Origin: Candidatus Dadabacteria bacterium
GTDB lineage: Bacteria; Desulfobacterota_D; UBA1144; Nemesobacterales; UBA2774
Assembly (NCBI GenBank): GCA_020054175.1
Contig: JAGVLR010000137.1
Span: 1-8,805, forward strand
DNA length: 8,805 nt
Direction of reading: 5' to 3'
Part shown: positions 1 to 6,499 of the stretch, piece after piece
Position numbering within the stretch: position 1 is the first letter of the stretch
How the letters are laid out: every line of letters starts with the position of its first letter
Notes under the pieces: model-generated
The model's input: only the letters and a program-made list of their open reading frames with translations
What the model was told of the DNA's origin: nothing
Database searches by the model: none
Position numbers and translations under genes: made by a program

Positions 1-1107
1 ACCGCCGTCAAGTACATCGGCACCTACTGGAGCGCCGGGGAAACGGACAAGACCCGCGCGATGATAAAGCTCTCCTATTTCCTCGACGTCGCGAGCGGGG
101 CTGTCTCGTTCGTAATCGCGATACTCACGGCAAAGCTCATCAGCGTCTACGTCCTCCACGAACCCGGCGCGTACATCTACATCTGGGTGTTCGCGCTCAG
201 TTTGTTTATAGAAACGGCGAAGCTAACCTCCGACGCGATACTCAGAGTCTTCGACAAGTTCAGGATGATAGCGATCGTGAACACGCTCGAAAACTTCGTT
301 CAGCTCATTCTCGTCACCGGGTTCCTTCTCATGGGAATGGGGATAATGGGCGCGCTCTACGGGCTCGTCATCTCGAAGTTCGTAACCGTCTTCATAAGGA
401 TGGTGCTCGTCAACCGCACCCTGGCGGAGAAGGGGCTTCGGAACTGGCTCATGTCGGACTTCAGGCTGATACGCGGCGAGTGGAGGGAGATAGCCTGGTT
501 CCTCGGCAACACGAGCTTCATGGCGACGCTCAAAACCGGCAGCGACAAATACCTCGGCATGATGATGCTCGGATACCTGGCCGGGAACGAGGCCGTCGGA
601 TTTTACAGGGTCGCGAATTCCGCCTCGGGAATAGTCAACCGCATCGTCGATACGCTGAACGAGGCAATATTCCCGGAGCTTGTCAGGTTTACGAGCGCGA
701 GCGAGATCAAAAAGTTTAAAAAGTTCATCAAGGCTTCGACGCTCAATCTCCTCAAGATCATCGTGCCTGTGACCATCGTAATAGTCGCGCTCGCCGAACC
801 ATTAGTAAAAATCATATTCGGCGAGGAATACATGCCCGCCGTAAATACCCTGAGAATTCTGGCGGTAGCCGTGCTCATATCGAGGTTCACATACTGGATA
901 AGCCCGGCGCTCCTCGCCATGGGAAGATCGGGCGTGAGAACAGTTTTCTCGGTGGTTACGACCGTCGTCTACCTCGGTCTGATGCTAGTGCTTATTCCGC
1001 CTTATTCCTACGACGGAGCGGCGCTCGCGTTTTTAGGCTTTGCCATTATAAAGTCGGCGATGTCATACGGCATATTCGGATATTACATAAGGAAGGACCA
1101 CAGCTAG
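1..1107 (+). CDS. Wzx/MATE-like polysaccharide flippase (5' end missing)
   Basis: This is the C-terminal part of a multi-pass inner-membrane protein of the polysaccharide-flippase (MOP/MATE-type, Wzx-like) superfamily, which moves lipid-linked glycan units across the inner membrane. The frame is open from base 1, so the ATG at 61 is internal and the true start lies upstream. The visible 368 residues would lack roughly 60-110 residues of a usual Wzx. Hydrophobic segments lie near residues 31-50, 57-75, 90-115, 117-136, 250-266, 283-300, 316-333 and 338-361. Two family-like patches are visible: VGFYRVANSASG (199-210), and IIFGEEYMPAVNTLRIL (271-287), typical of the C-terminal domain. A Lys-rich loop (237-244) separates the two halves. 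The gene ends 2 nt from the convergent SGNH gene. The exact substrate cannot be read from the sequence, and a teichuronic-acid or lipid II type exporter is a less likely alternative. Confidence 0.85.
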   Translation, partial: TAVKYIGTYWSAGETDKTRAMIKLSYFLDVASGAVSFVIAILTAKLISVYVLHEPGAYIYIWVFALSLFIETAKLTSDAILRVFDKFRMIAIVNTLENFVQLILVTGFLLMGMGIMGALYGLVISKFVTVFIRMVLVNRTLAEKGLRNWLMSDFRLIRGEWREIAWFLGNTSFMATLKTGSDKYLGMMMLGYLAGNEAVGFYRVANSASGIVNRIVDTLNEAIFPELVRFTSASEIKKFKKFIKASTLNLLKIIVPVTIVIVALAEPLVKIIFGEEYMPAVNTLRILAVAVLISRFTYWISPALLAMGRSGVRTVFSVVTTVVYLGLMLVLIPPYSYDGAALAFLGFAIIKSAMSYGIFGYYIRKDHS

Positions 1108-1109
1108 AA

Positions 1110-2243
1110 TCATTCCGGCGGCGCGGTGCTCTGCCCGGCGCCGGGAGACTTTTTGATGAGCCCGTTTTCGTGGAGGAACTTCGCGAAGAGCTCGCCTTTT
1201 ATTTCGGCTCCAAGCTCGTTTTCGTGCCTTCCGTCGCCCCAGTACTTTTTATCATCCGGCATTACAGCTTCGAAGTCGAAGAGCGGTATGCCGTTTTCGG
1301 CGGCGACCTTTTCGAGGACCTCGTTCATCTCCCTGAAGCCCCTCTGGTAATAGGGAGTGGATGCGTAGTCGTCGAGATAGGGCGACCATGCCCAGGTGAC
1401 GAAAACCATATCGACGCCGTTTGCCTTCGTTATCGCGGCCATGTTGCGGAGGTTGCGTTCGAAGAATATCGGCGGGTTCTTGTCGAGAAGCTCCATGGGG
1501 TTATGCTTCGCGACGGACCTCGGGCCGTAAGCCGTTTTAGGGGTTACGAAGTTGCCGATGCCAACCTGCTTCGTTATGCCGGTCTTTCTGAGTATCACCC
1601 TGAAAAGCGCGCTGTGCTCGAAGAGGGGTACGTCGGGCGGGTCCCATTGCTTCCGCCTTCCCGAATCGTCGGATTTGTAGGAGGCCGGGTCCACGAATCT
1701 TGCGTGAACGTCGTTCGTGCCCTCGTACTCTATGACAAGATCGGGGTCTATGTCGAGGACGCGGAACTGGAGGTTGATCAGCGTCTCCCAGGAATTATAT
1801 CCGCCGACGCCTGCGTTGATGACCTCGACGTTTTCGTAGCCGTACTTATCCCTGAGCTCGCGCTCCATAACGGCAGTGAATGTTTTATCGTTGTCGTTTA
1901 TGCCGATGTTATAAGTCGTCGAGCCGCCGAGCACCGCTATCCTGAACACGCCTTCCGGCTTTTCGCGCGGGAACTCGTCGTTCCTGTATCCGAGGGAGTT
2001 GTGGTGAGACTTCCCCCTTTTGAATTCGGGGTTCGGATAGTAATTGAGGTAGTGGTGCCTGACATACCTCTGATTGTCGGGGCTCAGGTAAGAATAGACC
2101 GAGTACTGGAGGCTTTCATCTTCGGGGATAATCGCGAGCCATATGCGCGTGCCGATTTCGAGAACGAGAAGCGTGAACAATATGCTGATGAGCAGGAGCG
2201 TTAATTTTCTTCTGAACGGTGCTTTTCGCGAGGGTGCAGTCAT
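1110..2243 (-). CDS. membrane-anchored SGNH/GDSL hydrolase-like protein A
   Basis: A 377-residue protein with a basic N-terminus and one membrane segment (about residues 13-36), then a periplasmic or extracellular SGNH-hydrolase fold. The blocks are visible in order: AVLGGSTTYN with candidate nucleophile Ser108, NAGVGGYNSWE (block II, 143-153), YEGTNDVH with Asn177, and GDGRHENELG with Asp337 and His340 in the DxxH spacing. The catalytic set therefore looks complete. Family members are esterases, lipases or carbohydrate O-acyl transferases/deacetylases; given the flippase next door, action on an envelope glycan is an inference. The last 12 residues are Pro/Ser/Gly-rich and probably disordered. 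ATG at 2243 is the only start found between the preceding in-frame stop (2301-2303) and the membrane segment. No Shine-Dalgarno sequence precedes it. Its likely promoter is the extended -10 at 2329-2337. Confidence 0.85.
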   Translation of the reverse strand: MTAPSRKAPFRRKLTLLLISILFTLLVLEIGTRIWLAIIPEDESLQYSVYSYLSPDNQRYVRHHYLNYYPNPEFKRGKSHHNSLGYRNDEFPREKPEGVFRIAVLGGSTTYNIGINDNDKTFTAVMERELRDKYGYENVEVINAGVGGYNSWETLINLQFRVLDIDPDLVIEYEGTNDVHARFVDPASYKSDDSGRRKQWDPPDVPLFEHSALFRVILRKTGITKQVGIGNFVTPKTAYGPRSVAKHNPMELLDKNPPIFFERNLRNMAAITKANGVDMVFVTWAWSPYLDDYASTPYYQRGFREMNEVLEKVAAENGIPLFDFEAVMPDDKKYWGDGRHENELGAEIKGELFAKFLHENGLIKKSPGAGQSTAPPE

Positions 2244-2314
2244 TTTGTTTGCGCGCCGGTTAACGGATAATTTGAAGGGGCTCCGGGAGGGTGTAAGGTC
2301 TCATAGTCACATAG

Positions 2315-2332
2315 GAATATTAATGAATATTA
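2315..2332. repeat. 8-bp direct repeat at the divergent promoter
   Basis: GAATATTA occurs at 2315-2322 and again at 2325-2332, so the copies are 10 bp (one helical turn) apart. The second copy overlaps the minus-strand -10 box. This could be an operator for a dimeric regulator, but the stretch is AT-rich, so chance is quite possible. Confidence 0.3.
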
Positions 2333-2337
2333 TATCA
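2329..2337 (-). promoter_or_regulatory. extended -10 promoter for SGNH gene A
   Basis: Read on the minus strand this is TGATATAAT, a perfect TGn-TATAAT extended -10 box. No convincing -35 is found 16-18 nt upstream (an A-run lies there), which an extended -10 can tolerate. The expected transcript start is near 2322, giving a leader of about 78 nt before the ATG at 2243. Confidence 0.55.
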
Positions 2338-2359
2338 TACGCCTTGGCGGGTTTTTTTG

Positions 2360-2388
2360 TTGTCCCTCACTTCGGCCTCGTTTATATT
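2360..2388 (+). promoter_or_regulatory. sigma70-type promoter of SGNH gene B
   Basis: TTGTCC (2360-2365), a 17-nt spacer, and TATATT (2383-2388) match the -35/-10 consensus at 4/6 and 5/6 positions with ideal spacing. The -10 box ends 6 nt before the GTG at 2395, so transcription should start at about the start codon itself. This suggests a leaderless mRNA, or use of the internal TTG at 2434. Confidence 0.6.
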
Positions 2389-2394
2389 ACCTGA

Positions 2395-3546
2395 GTGGCG
2401 GCGGAATCGCTTCCGGCCCGGAGAACGTCGAGCTTGAGCAAATTAATAAAAATCGTCCTCATCGTCCTCGTGTCTTTAATCGTATCGCTGGCGGCCGCGG
2501 AGGGGCTTTCACGGGTGTTCCTGGATCCCATAGATTTCTTGAAGCCGACGCGCATACCCGATCCGGTCCTTAGATACGCGATAGAGCCCGGTACAGGGGC
2601 GCACGACGCCTGGGGGTTTCGTAACAAATCGGTCCCGGCCAAAGCCGACATCATAGCCGTCGGGGACTCGCACACATACGGCATAAGCGCGACAGCCGAC
2701 GACTCCTGGCCCTCGGCCCTCGGAAAGATGAGGGGGGAAACGGTTTACAACCTGTCCCTCGGCGGTTACGGCCCGGCCGAATATTTTTACCTCATCGCCG
2801 ACAAGGCCGTCAGGCTCGGGCCGAAGTACGTTATCGTCGGCTTTTATCTCGGGAACGACCTCAGGGATTCGTACAACGCCGTCTACACAGTCGGGCTCTG
2901 GGAGCGTATGAGAAAGCCCGGCTTTTCCGCGTCGGCTTCGGACGGCGACGACGCCCCGGGGGAATCTGGCGCGGGGCTCGGCGAATGGCTTGCCGGGCAC
3001 AGTGTTTTTTACAGGCTCGTCAGCTCCTCCTTCATAGGGGATAACCTCAGGCAGAGAAGAAGGCTCAAACGCGGCGAGGAGATAGTTATGTTCGAGGATT
3101 CCGCCTCGGGCGTAAAGACCGGGTTCACCCCCGAAAGGAGGCTCCGTGGGCTAGACCTCGAAGACCCGGAGGTGAGGGAAGGGCTCAGGCTCAGCCTCGA
3201 ATTCTTTAACCGTATGAACATGCTCCTCGAAGGGACGGACATGAAATTTCTCGTCGTCATAATCCCGACTAAAGAAAGCGTCTACGCCGAATACATAGAG
3301 GGCAATAAATCCCTCCCGGCGTCAGAAAAGATAGACCGCCTCATTGCCAACGAGAGGGAGGTCAACGCGGAGGTGAAGCGGTACTTTAACGAGCACGGCA
3401 TAGCGTACGTCGATGTGCTCGACGCCCTCAGTGAAAGGGCTGTCAGCGAGCAGCTTTACCCGGCCAACTTCGGCGGCCACACGAACGGGAACGGCTACCG
3501 TATAATAGCCGAGACCGTGAACGCCTGGCTCGAAAAGGGCGAATGA
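2395..3546 (+). CDS. membrane-anchored SGNH-like protein B, block V Asp absent
   Basis: A 383-residue protein with one N-terminal membrane segment (about residues 17-36) followed by an SGNH-type domain. Visible blocks are IIAVGDSHTYG with candidate Ser92, NLSLGGYGPAEY (119-130) and YLGNDLRD with Asn154. Block V is GGHTNGNGY with His362 and Asn364. The Asp normally 2-3 residues before that His is absent: residues 359-361 are Phe-Gly-Gly, so activity is uncertain. Residues 175-200 are rich in Gly, Ser and Asp and look like a flexible insert. Similar proteins occur in glycan O-acetylation loci; the role here is inferred. The GTG at 2395 is the first possible start after an in-frame TGA at 2392-2394 and has no Shine-Dalgarno sequence. 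A TTG at 2434, 10 nt after GGAG, is the alternative and keeps the membrane anchor. The protein is not a close copy of SGNH protein A. Confidence 0.82.
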   Translation: MAAESLPARRTSSLSKLIKIVLIVLVSLIVSLAAAEGLSRVFLDPIDFLKPTRIPDPVLRYAIEPGTGAHDAWGFRNKSVPAKADIIAVGDSHTYGISATADDSWPSALGKMRGETVYNLSLGGYGPAEYFYLIADKAVRLGPKYVIVGFYLGNDLRDSYNAVYTVGLWERMRKPGFSASASDGDDAPGESGAGLGEWLAGHSVFYRLVSSSFIGDNLRQRRRLKRGEEIVMFEDSASGVKTGFTPERRLRGLDLEDPEVREGLRLSLEFFNRMNMLLEGTDMKFLVVIIPTKESVYAEYIEGNKSLPASEKIDRLIANEREVNAEVKRYFNEHGIAYVDVLDALSERAVSEQLYPANFGGHTNGNGYRIIAETVNAWLEKGE

Positions 3547-3570
3547 CCCTCCGTCGTACCATCGGGCGGG

Positions 3571-3599
3571 TTTACAGAACCCGGGCCCGGTTCTATAAT
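3571..3599 (+). promoter_or_regulatory. strong sigma70-type promoter of trpF
   Basis: TTTACA (3571-3576), a 17-nt spacer, and a perfect TATAAT (3594-3599) form the best promoter in the window (5/6 and 6/6). The -10 box ends 12 nt before the trpF ATG at 3612. The bases after it are all pyrimidines until A3610, so a start near 3606-3612 leaves at most about 6 nt of leader. A short inverted repeat, CGGGTT (3567-3572) with AACCCG (3578-3583), covers the -35 box and could be an operator; it has no T-tract and is not a terminator. Confidence 0.75.
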
Positions 3600-3611
3600 T
3601 CTCCTTCTTAA

Positions 3612-4226
3612 ATGATAAGGATAAAGGTTTGCGGGATAACGTCTCTTGATGACGCGCTCGCGGCTGTCGACGCCGGCGCGGACGCCCTCGGCTTCGTCTT
3701 TTACGAAGGGAGCAAGAGGTATATCCCGCCGCGCGAGGCGGGGAAGATAACGGCCGCGCTTCCGCCGTTCGTGGCGACCGTCGGGGTGTTCGTGAACCAC
3801 ACACCGGAAGGGATATCGGCCGTGGTTAGGGAATCCGGCGTAGGCGTCGTCCAGCTTCACGGCGACGAGACGCCGGAGGCGGCATCGCGTATCCCGTTCC
3901 CTCTTATAAAGGCTTTCAGGGTGGCCGGCAGCATAGACCCCGCCGAGGTTGAACTTTATCCCGTTCAGGCTATCCTCTTCGATAAACGCTCGGACGACAT
4001 GTACGGCGGCACCGGAAAGAGCTTCGACTGGTCGATCCTCCGGGGTGCAAACTTCGGAAAGAAGGTGATCCTGTCCGGCGGGCTCAGCGCGGAGAACGTG
4101 GAAGAGGCCGTCGGCATCGTAAAGCCCTACGCGGTGGACGTGAGCTCGGGGGTCGAGGATTCTCCGGGCAGAAAAAATCACTTGAAAATAAGACAATTCA
4201 TACAGGCGGTGAGAAATGGCGGTTAA
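3612..4226 (+). CDS. trpF: phosphoribosylanthranilate isomerase
   Basis: TrpF is a cytoplasmic TIM-barrel enzyme that converts N-(5-phosphoribosyl)anthranilate to CdRP by Amadori rearrangement in tryptophan synthesis. The 204-residue length is normal for the stand-alone enzyme. The N-terminus IKVCGIT carries the catalytic Cys7, and the catalytic Asp124 lies in LFDKRSDD. The phosphate-binding region is visible as VILSGGLSAENV (152-163) and VDVSSGVEDSPGRK (175-188). The start is certain because the conserved N-terminus begins directly at ATG 3612; there is no Shine-Dalgarno sequence, and the promoter -10 box lies just upstream. The stop overlaps the trpB start by 11 nt, implying translational coupling. 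trpC, which is often fused or adjacent to trpF, is not in the window. Confidence 0.98.
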   Translation: MIRIKVCGITSLDDALAAVDAGADALGFVFYEGSKRYIPPREAGKITAALPPFVATVGVFVNHTPEGISAVVRESGVGVVQLHGDETPEAASRIPFPLIKAFRVAGSIDPAEVELYPVQAILFDKRSDDMYGGTGKSFDWSILRGANFGKKVILSGGLSAENVEEAVGIVKPYAVDVSSGVEDSPGRKNHLKIRQFIQAVRNGG

Positions 4227-5424
4227 ACCTACGCTTCCCGACGCTTCGGGTCATTTCGGCATTTTCGGGGGTAAGTACGTTTCCGAAACCCTGATGCCCG
4301 CGGTGCTTCAGCTCGAAAAGGCGTACGAAGAAGTAAGGAACGACCCTGCCTTCAGGAAGGAGCTGGACTATTATCTCACCGAATACGTGGGCAGGCCGAC
4401 GCCCCTTTATTTTGCCGAGCGCCTGACGAAGAAGCTCGGGGGAGCGAAGATATATTTCAAGCGCGAAGACCTCGCACACACCGGCGCGCACAAGATCAAC
4501 AACACGATGGGGCAGGCGCTTCTCGCGGCGAGGATGGGCAAGAAACGCATAATCGCCGAGACAGGCGCGGGCCAGCACGGCGTCGCGACGGCGACCGTCG
4601 CCGCGCTTCTCAATATGGAATGCGAGATATTCATGGGGCTCGAAGACACCCGCAGGCAGGCGCTCAACGTTATGAGGATGAAGCTCCTCGGCGCGAAGGT
4701 GCGGGAAGTCACGCAGGGCACGCAGACCCTTAAAGACGCCATGAACGAGGCGATGAGGGACTGGATAACGAACGTCAGAACTACTTTCTACATTATAGGC
4801 AGCGTCGCAGGCCCTCACCCCTACCCGATGATAGTGAGAGACTTTCAGTCCGTCATAGGCAAAGAGGCGAGGGAGCAGATCCTCCAGAAAGAGGGCAGGC
4901 TTCCCGATCTCCTGGTCGCCTGCGTCGGCGGCGGGTCGAACGCGATGGGGCTCTTTTATCCCTTCGTCGGCGACGAGGGCGTGGCCATGACAGGCGTCGA
5001 AGCGGCGGGCGGGGGAATAGAAACGGGCATACACGCGGCGAGCATCTCTGCGGGGACAGTCGGCGTCCTCCACGGGAGCAAGACCTATCTCCTTCAGGAC
5101 GAGGACGGGCAGATAAAGCCGACCCATTCCCTGGCGCCGGGGCTCGACTACCCGGGCGTGGGGCCGGAGCACTCGTATCTTAGTGATTCGGGGCGCGTCA
5201 GCTATACTAATGTTACGGACTCGGAAGCGCTCGAAGGGTTCAAAACTCTCTCGCAGACAGAGGGCATAATACCGGCGCTCGAATCCTCGCACGCCATTGC
5301 TTACGCGATGAAGGCCGCGCCGAGGATGTCCGGCGATTCGGTGCTGATCGTATGCCTTTCGGGGCGTGGGGACAAAGATATGCATTCCGTGGCAGACCTT
5401 CTGTCCGGCGGGCAGAAGCAGTGA
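4216..5424 (+). CDS. trpB: tryptophan synthase beta chain
   Basis: TrpB is the PLP enzyme that condenses indole with L-serine to make L-tryptophan, working in an alpha2-beta2 complex with TrpA. Its 402 residues match the usual TrpB1 length. The start HFGIFGGKYVSETLMPA (13-29) is typical. The PLP lysine is Lys93 in HTGAHKINN, the catalytic Glu115 lies in AETGAGQHGVA, and the phosphate-binding loop is GGGSNAMG (238-245). Other conserved stretches are GPHPYPMIVRDFQ (199-211), SLAPGLDYPGVGPEHS (305-320) and LSGRGDKD (381-388). No key residue is missing. The ATG lies inside the 3' end of trpF, preceded by GGTGAG at 4208-4213, only 2 nt away, so translation probably depends on coupling to trpF. Unusually, trpA does not follow directly but starts 241 nt downstream. 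Confidence 0.99.
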   Translation: MAVKPTLPDASGHFGIFGGKYVSETLMPAVLQLEKAYEEVRNDPAFRKELDYYLTEYVGRPTPLYFAERLTKKLGGAKIYFKREDLAHTGAHKINNTMGQALLAARMGKKRIIAETGAGQHGVATATVAALLNMECEIFMGLEDTRRQALNVMRMKLLGAKVREVTQGTQTLKDAMNEAMRDWITNVRTTFYIIGSVAGPHPYPMIVRDFQSVIGKEAREQILQKEGRLPDLLVACVGGGSNAMGLFYPFVGDEGVAMTGVEAAGGGIETGIHAASISAGTVGVLHGSKTYLLQDEDGQIKPTHSLAPGLDYPGVGPEHSYLSDSGRVSYTNVTDSEALEGFKTLSQTEGIIPALESSHAIAYAMKAAPRMSGDSVLIVCLSGRGDKDMHSVADLLSGGQKQ

Positions 5425-5498
5425 CCGCTCATAATGTAATCCATTGCAGAAACACGATATTTGATAACCCCGGGTAAAAGACGGGCAAGGGTAAAGTC

Positions 5499-5526
5499 TT
5501 GACATTACATGCAAAAGTGTTAGAGT
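5499..5526 (+). promoter_or_regulatory. internal promoter upstream of trpA
   Basis: A perfect TTGACA -35 (5499-5504) is followed after 16 nt by TAGAGT (5521-5526), a 4/6 -10 box with an extended TGn element (TG at 5518-5519). Transcription would start near 5533, giving a trpA leader of about 133 nt. The preceding stretch (5425-5498) shows no convincing terminator: only 4-bp stems without a T-tract. ATGTAAT at 5434-5440 has its reverse complement at 5504-5510, overlapping the end of the -35 box; this could be a spaced operator pair but may be chance. Confidence 0.6.
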
Positions 5527-5532
5527 TTGTCC

Positions 5533-5665
5533 GATACAAGGGGCCGGGTTTCCTGACGTAACAAAAGAACAATTACGAAAAAGCGGTGTAATCTGCTGAA
5601 ATTCAGGGTTCGGTACAAATGCTTCCCAATCTTCTTTGCCCGATTCGCGGAAAATTCAAAAACAA
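5533..5665 (+). other. predicted 5' leader of trpA
   Basis: This stretch of about 133 nt lies between the predicted transcript start and the trpA ATG. I see no strong hairpin followed by a T-run, no run of Trp codons, and no riboswitch or T-box pattern I can recognise. It contains a small perfect palindrome arm (CTGAA/TTCAG, 5596-5606) and a 16-codon reading frame at 5619. Its function is unknown. Confidence 0.35.
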
Positions 5666-5669
5666 ATGA
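5619..5669 (+). CDS. possible 16-residue upstream reading frame of trpA
   Basis: ATG at 5619 opens a frame encoding MLPNLLCPIRGKFKNK, ending at TGA 5667-5669, which overlaps the trpA start as ATGA. An AGGG lies 10 nt before this ATG, while the trpA ATG itself has no good Shine-Dalgarno sequence, so coupling by reinitiation is possible. It contains no Trp, so it is not a classical attenuation peptide. A frame this short can easily arise by chance. Confidence 0.2.
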   Translation: MLPNLLCPIRGKFKNK

Positions 5670-6499
5670 GCAGAATATCAGAAAAGTTCAACGAGCTTAA
5701 GCAAAAGGACAGGATCGCCCTCGTCAGCTACATCACGGCCGGTGATCCGACTCTCGACCTAACGGTCGATATCGCTCTTCAGCTTGAGGAGAGCGGGGCC
5801 GACATAATCGAGCTCGGTGTGCCTTTTTCAGACCCGATGGCAGACGGTCCTGCCATACAGCTTGCCTCGGAAAGGGCGCTGGTAGGCGGCGCGACGCTCG
5901 CGGGTGTTCTCGACACCGTGAAAGAGATACGAAAGAAATCCGGCGTTCCGATAATCCTCTTCGGGTATTACAATCCCTTCTTTAAATACGGGCTCGAGCG
6001 CGTGGTGAAGGATGCGGCCGAGGCCGGGGCGGACGGCTTTCTTATAGTCGATCTTCCCCCGGAAGAGGCGGGAGAGTTAAAAACGCACACCGATAAGGCG
6101 GGGCTCGATATAGTTTTTCTCCTCGCGCCGACCAGCACTTCTGAGAGGATCGGTCTCGTCGCCGAGAACGCGAGCGGGTTCGTCTATCTCGTATCCGTCA
6201 CGGGCGTCACAGGCGAGAGGCCCGAAATGGATTATTCGCTCGAAGGCCTGACAGGCGAGATACGGCAGGCTACGGGGCTCCCGGTGGGCATAGGTTTCGG
6301 AATATCCTCACCGGAGCAGGTTTCAAGGCTCTCGGGCTACGCCGACGCCGTTATAGTCGGCAGCGCCATAGTGAGGATTATCGAGCGGTACGGGAGCGAG
6401 AAGAAAAAGCTCCTGAACGAGCTTTCGGGATTCGTGAGCGGGCTCAGCGCAGCCTGCGGCAGGAGTAATAGCGCGTCTCCCGGAAGGGCGAAAAAATAA
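5666..6499 (+). CDS. trpA: tryptophan synthase alpha chain
   Basis: TrpA is the TIM-barrel subunit that cleaves indole-3-glycerol phosphate into indole and glyceraldehyde 3-phosphate and passes indole to TrpB. From ATG 5666 it has 277 residues. Its catalytic residues then fall at Glu49 (ADIIELGVPFSDP) and Asp60 (PMADGPAIQ), the same numbers as in the E. coli enzyme, which supports this start. An in-frame TTG at 5636 would add 10 residues and is less likely. Conserved SYITAGDP (21-28), FGYYNPFFKYG (99-109), SVTGVTGER (177-185), GIGFGISSPEQV (208-219) and VIVGSAIV (229-236) are all present. The C-terminal tail (about 260-277) is longer than usual and Ser/Gly/Arg/Lys-rich. It has its own upstream promoter. 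Its TAA shares one base with the ATG of the DHH gene. Confidence 0.98.
   Translation: MSRISEKFNELKQKDRIALVSYITAGDPTLDLTVDIALQLEESGADIIELGVPFSDPMADGPAIQLASERALVGGATLAGVLDTVKEIRKKSGVPIILFGYYNPFFKYGLERVVKDAAEAGADGFLIVDLPPEEAGELKTHTDKAGLDIVFLLAPTSTSERIGLVAENASGFVYLVSVTGVTGERPEMDYSLEGLTGEIRQATGLPVGIGFGISSPEQVSRLSGYADAVIVGSAIVRIIERYGSEKKKLLNELSGFVSGLSAACGRSNSASPGRAKK

Noticed and set aside
61..63. ATG at 61 as the start of the flippase
   Set aside because: The frame is open to base 1 and the upstream residues read as part of the protein. A start here would remove several expected membrane segments.
1170..2204. 344-residue open frame on the plus strand opposite SGNH gene A
   Set aside because: The minus-strand gene has a membrane anchor and all SGNH blocks in order. 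The plus-strand frame has no domain or ribosome-binding site and is Val/Arg/Glu-rich shadow coding.
2340..2358. Hairpin-like CGCC-TT-GGCG followed by seven T residues, a possible terminator
   Set aside because: The stem is only 3-4 bp and no plus-strand transcript is expected to arrive here. The T-run is better seen as AT-rich promoter-region sequence.
3581..3590. Perfect palindrome CCGGGCCCGG in the trpF spacer as a separate operator
   Set aside because: It is a short GC palindrome between the -35 and -10 boxes that can occur by chance in GC-rich DNA. It is noted, but not supported as a separate feature.
3495..4196. 233-residue minus-strand frame across the trpF promoter and gene
   Set aside because: It opposes a certain gene, has no recognisable motif, and would run across the well-supported trpF promoter.
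4198..5514. 438-residue open frame on the minus strand opposite trpB
   Set aside because: trpB on the plus strand is certain. The antisense frame is rich in Arg, His and Pro with no recognisable domain, as expected from the shadow of a GC-rich gene.
5636..5665. Earlier TTG start for trpA adding 10 residues
   Set aside because: It has no Shine-Dalgarno sequence, and the ATG at 5666 puts the catalytic residues at Glu49 and Asp60 exactly as in E. coli TrpA.
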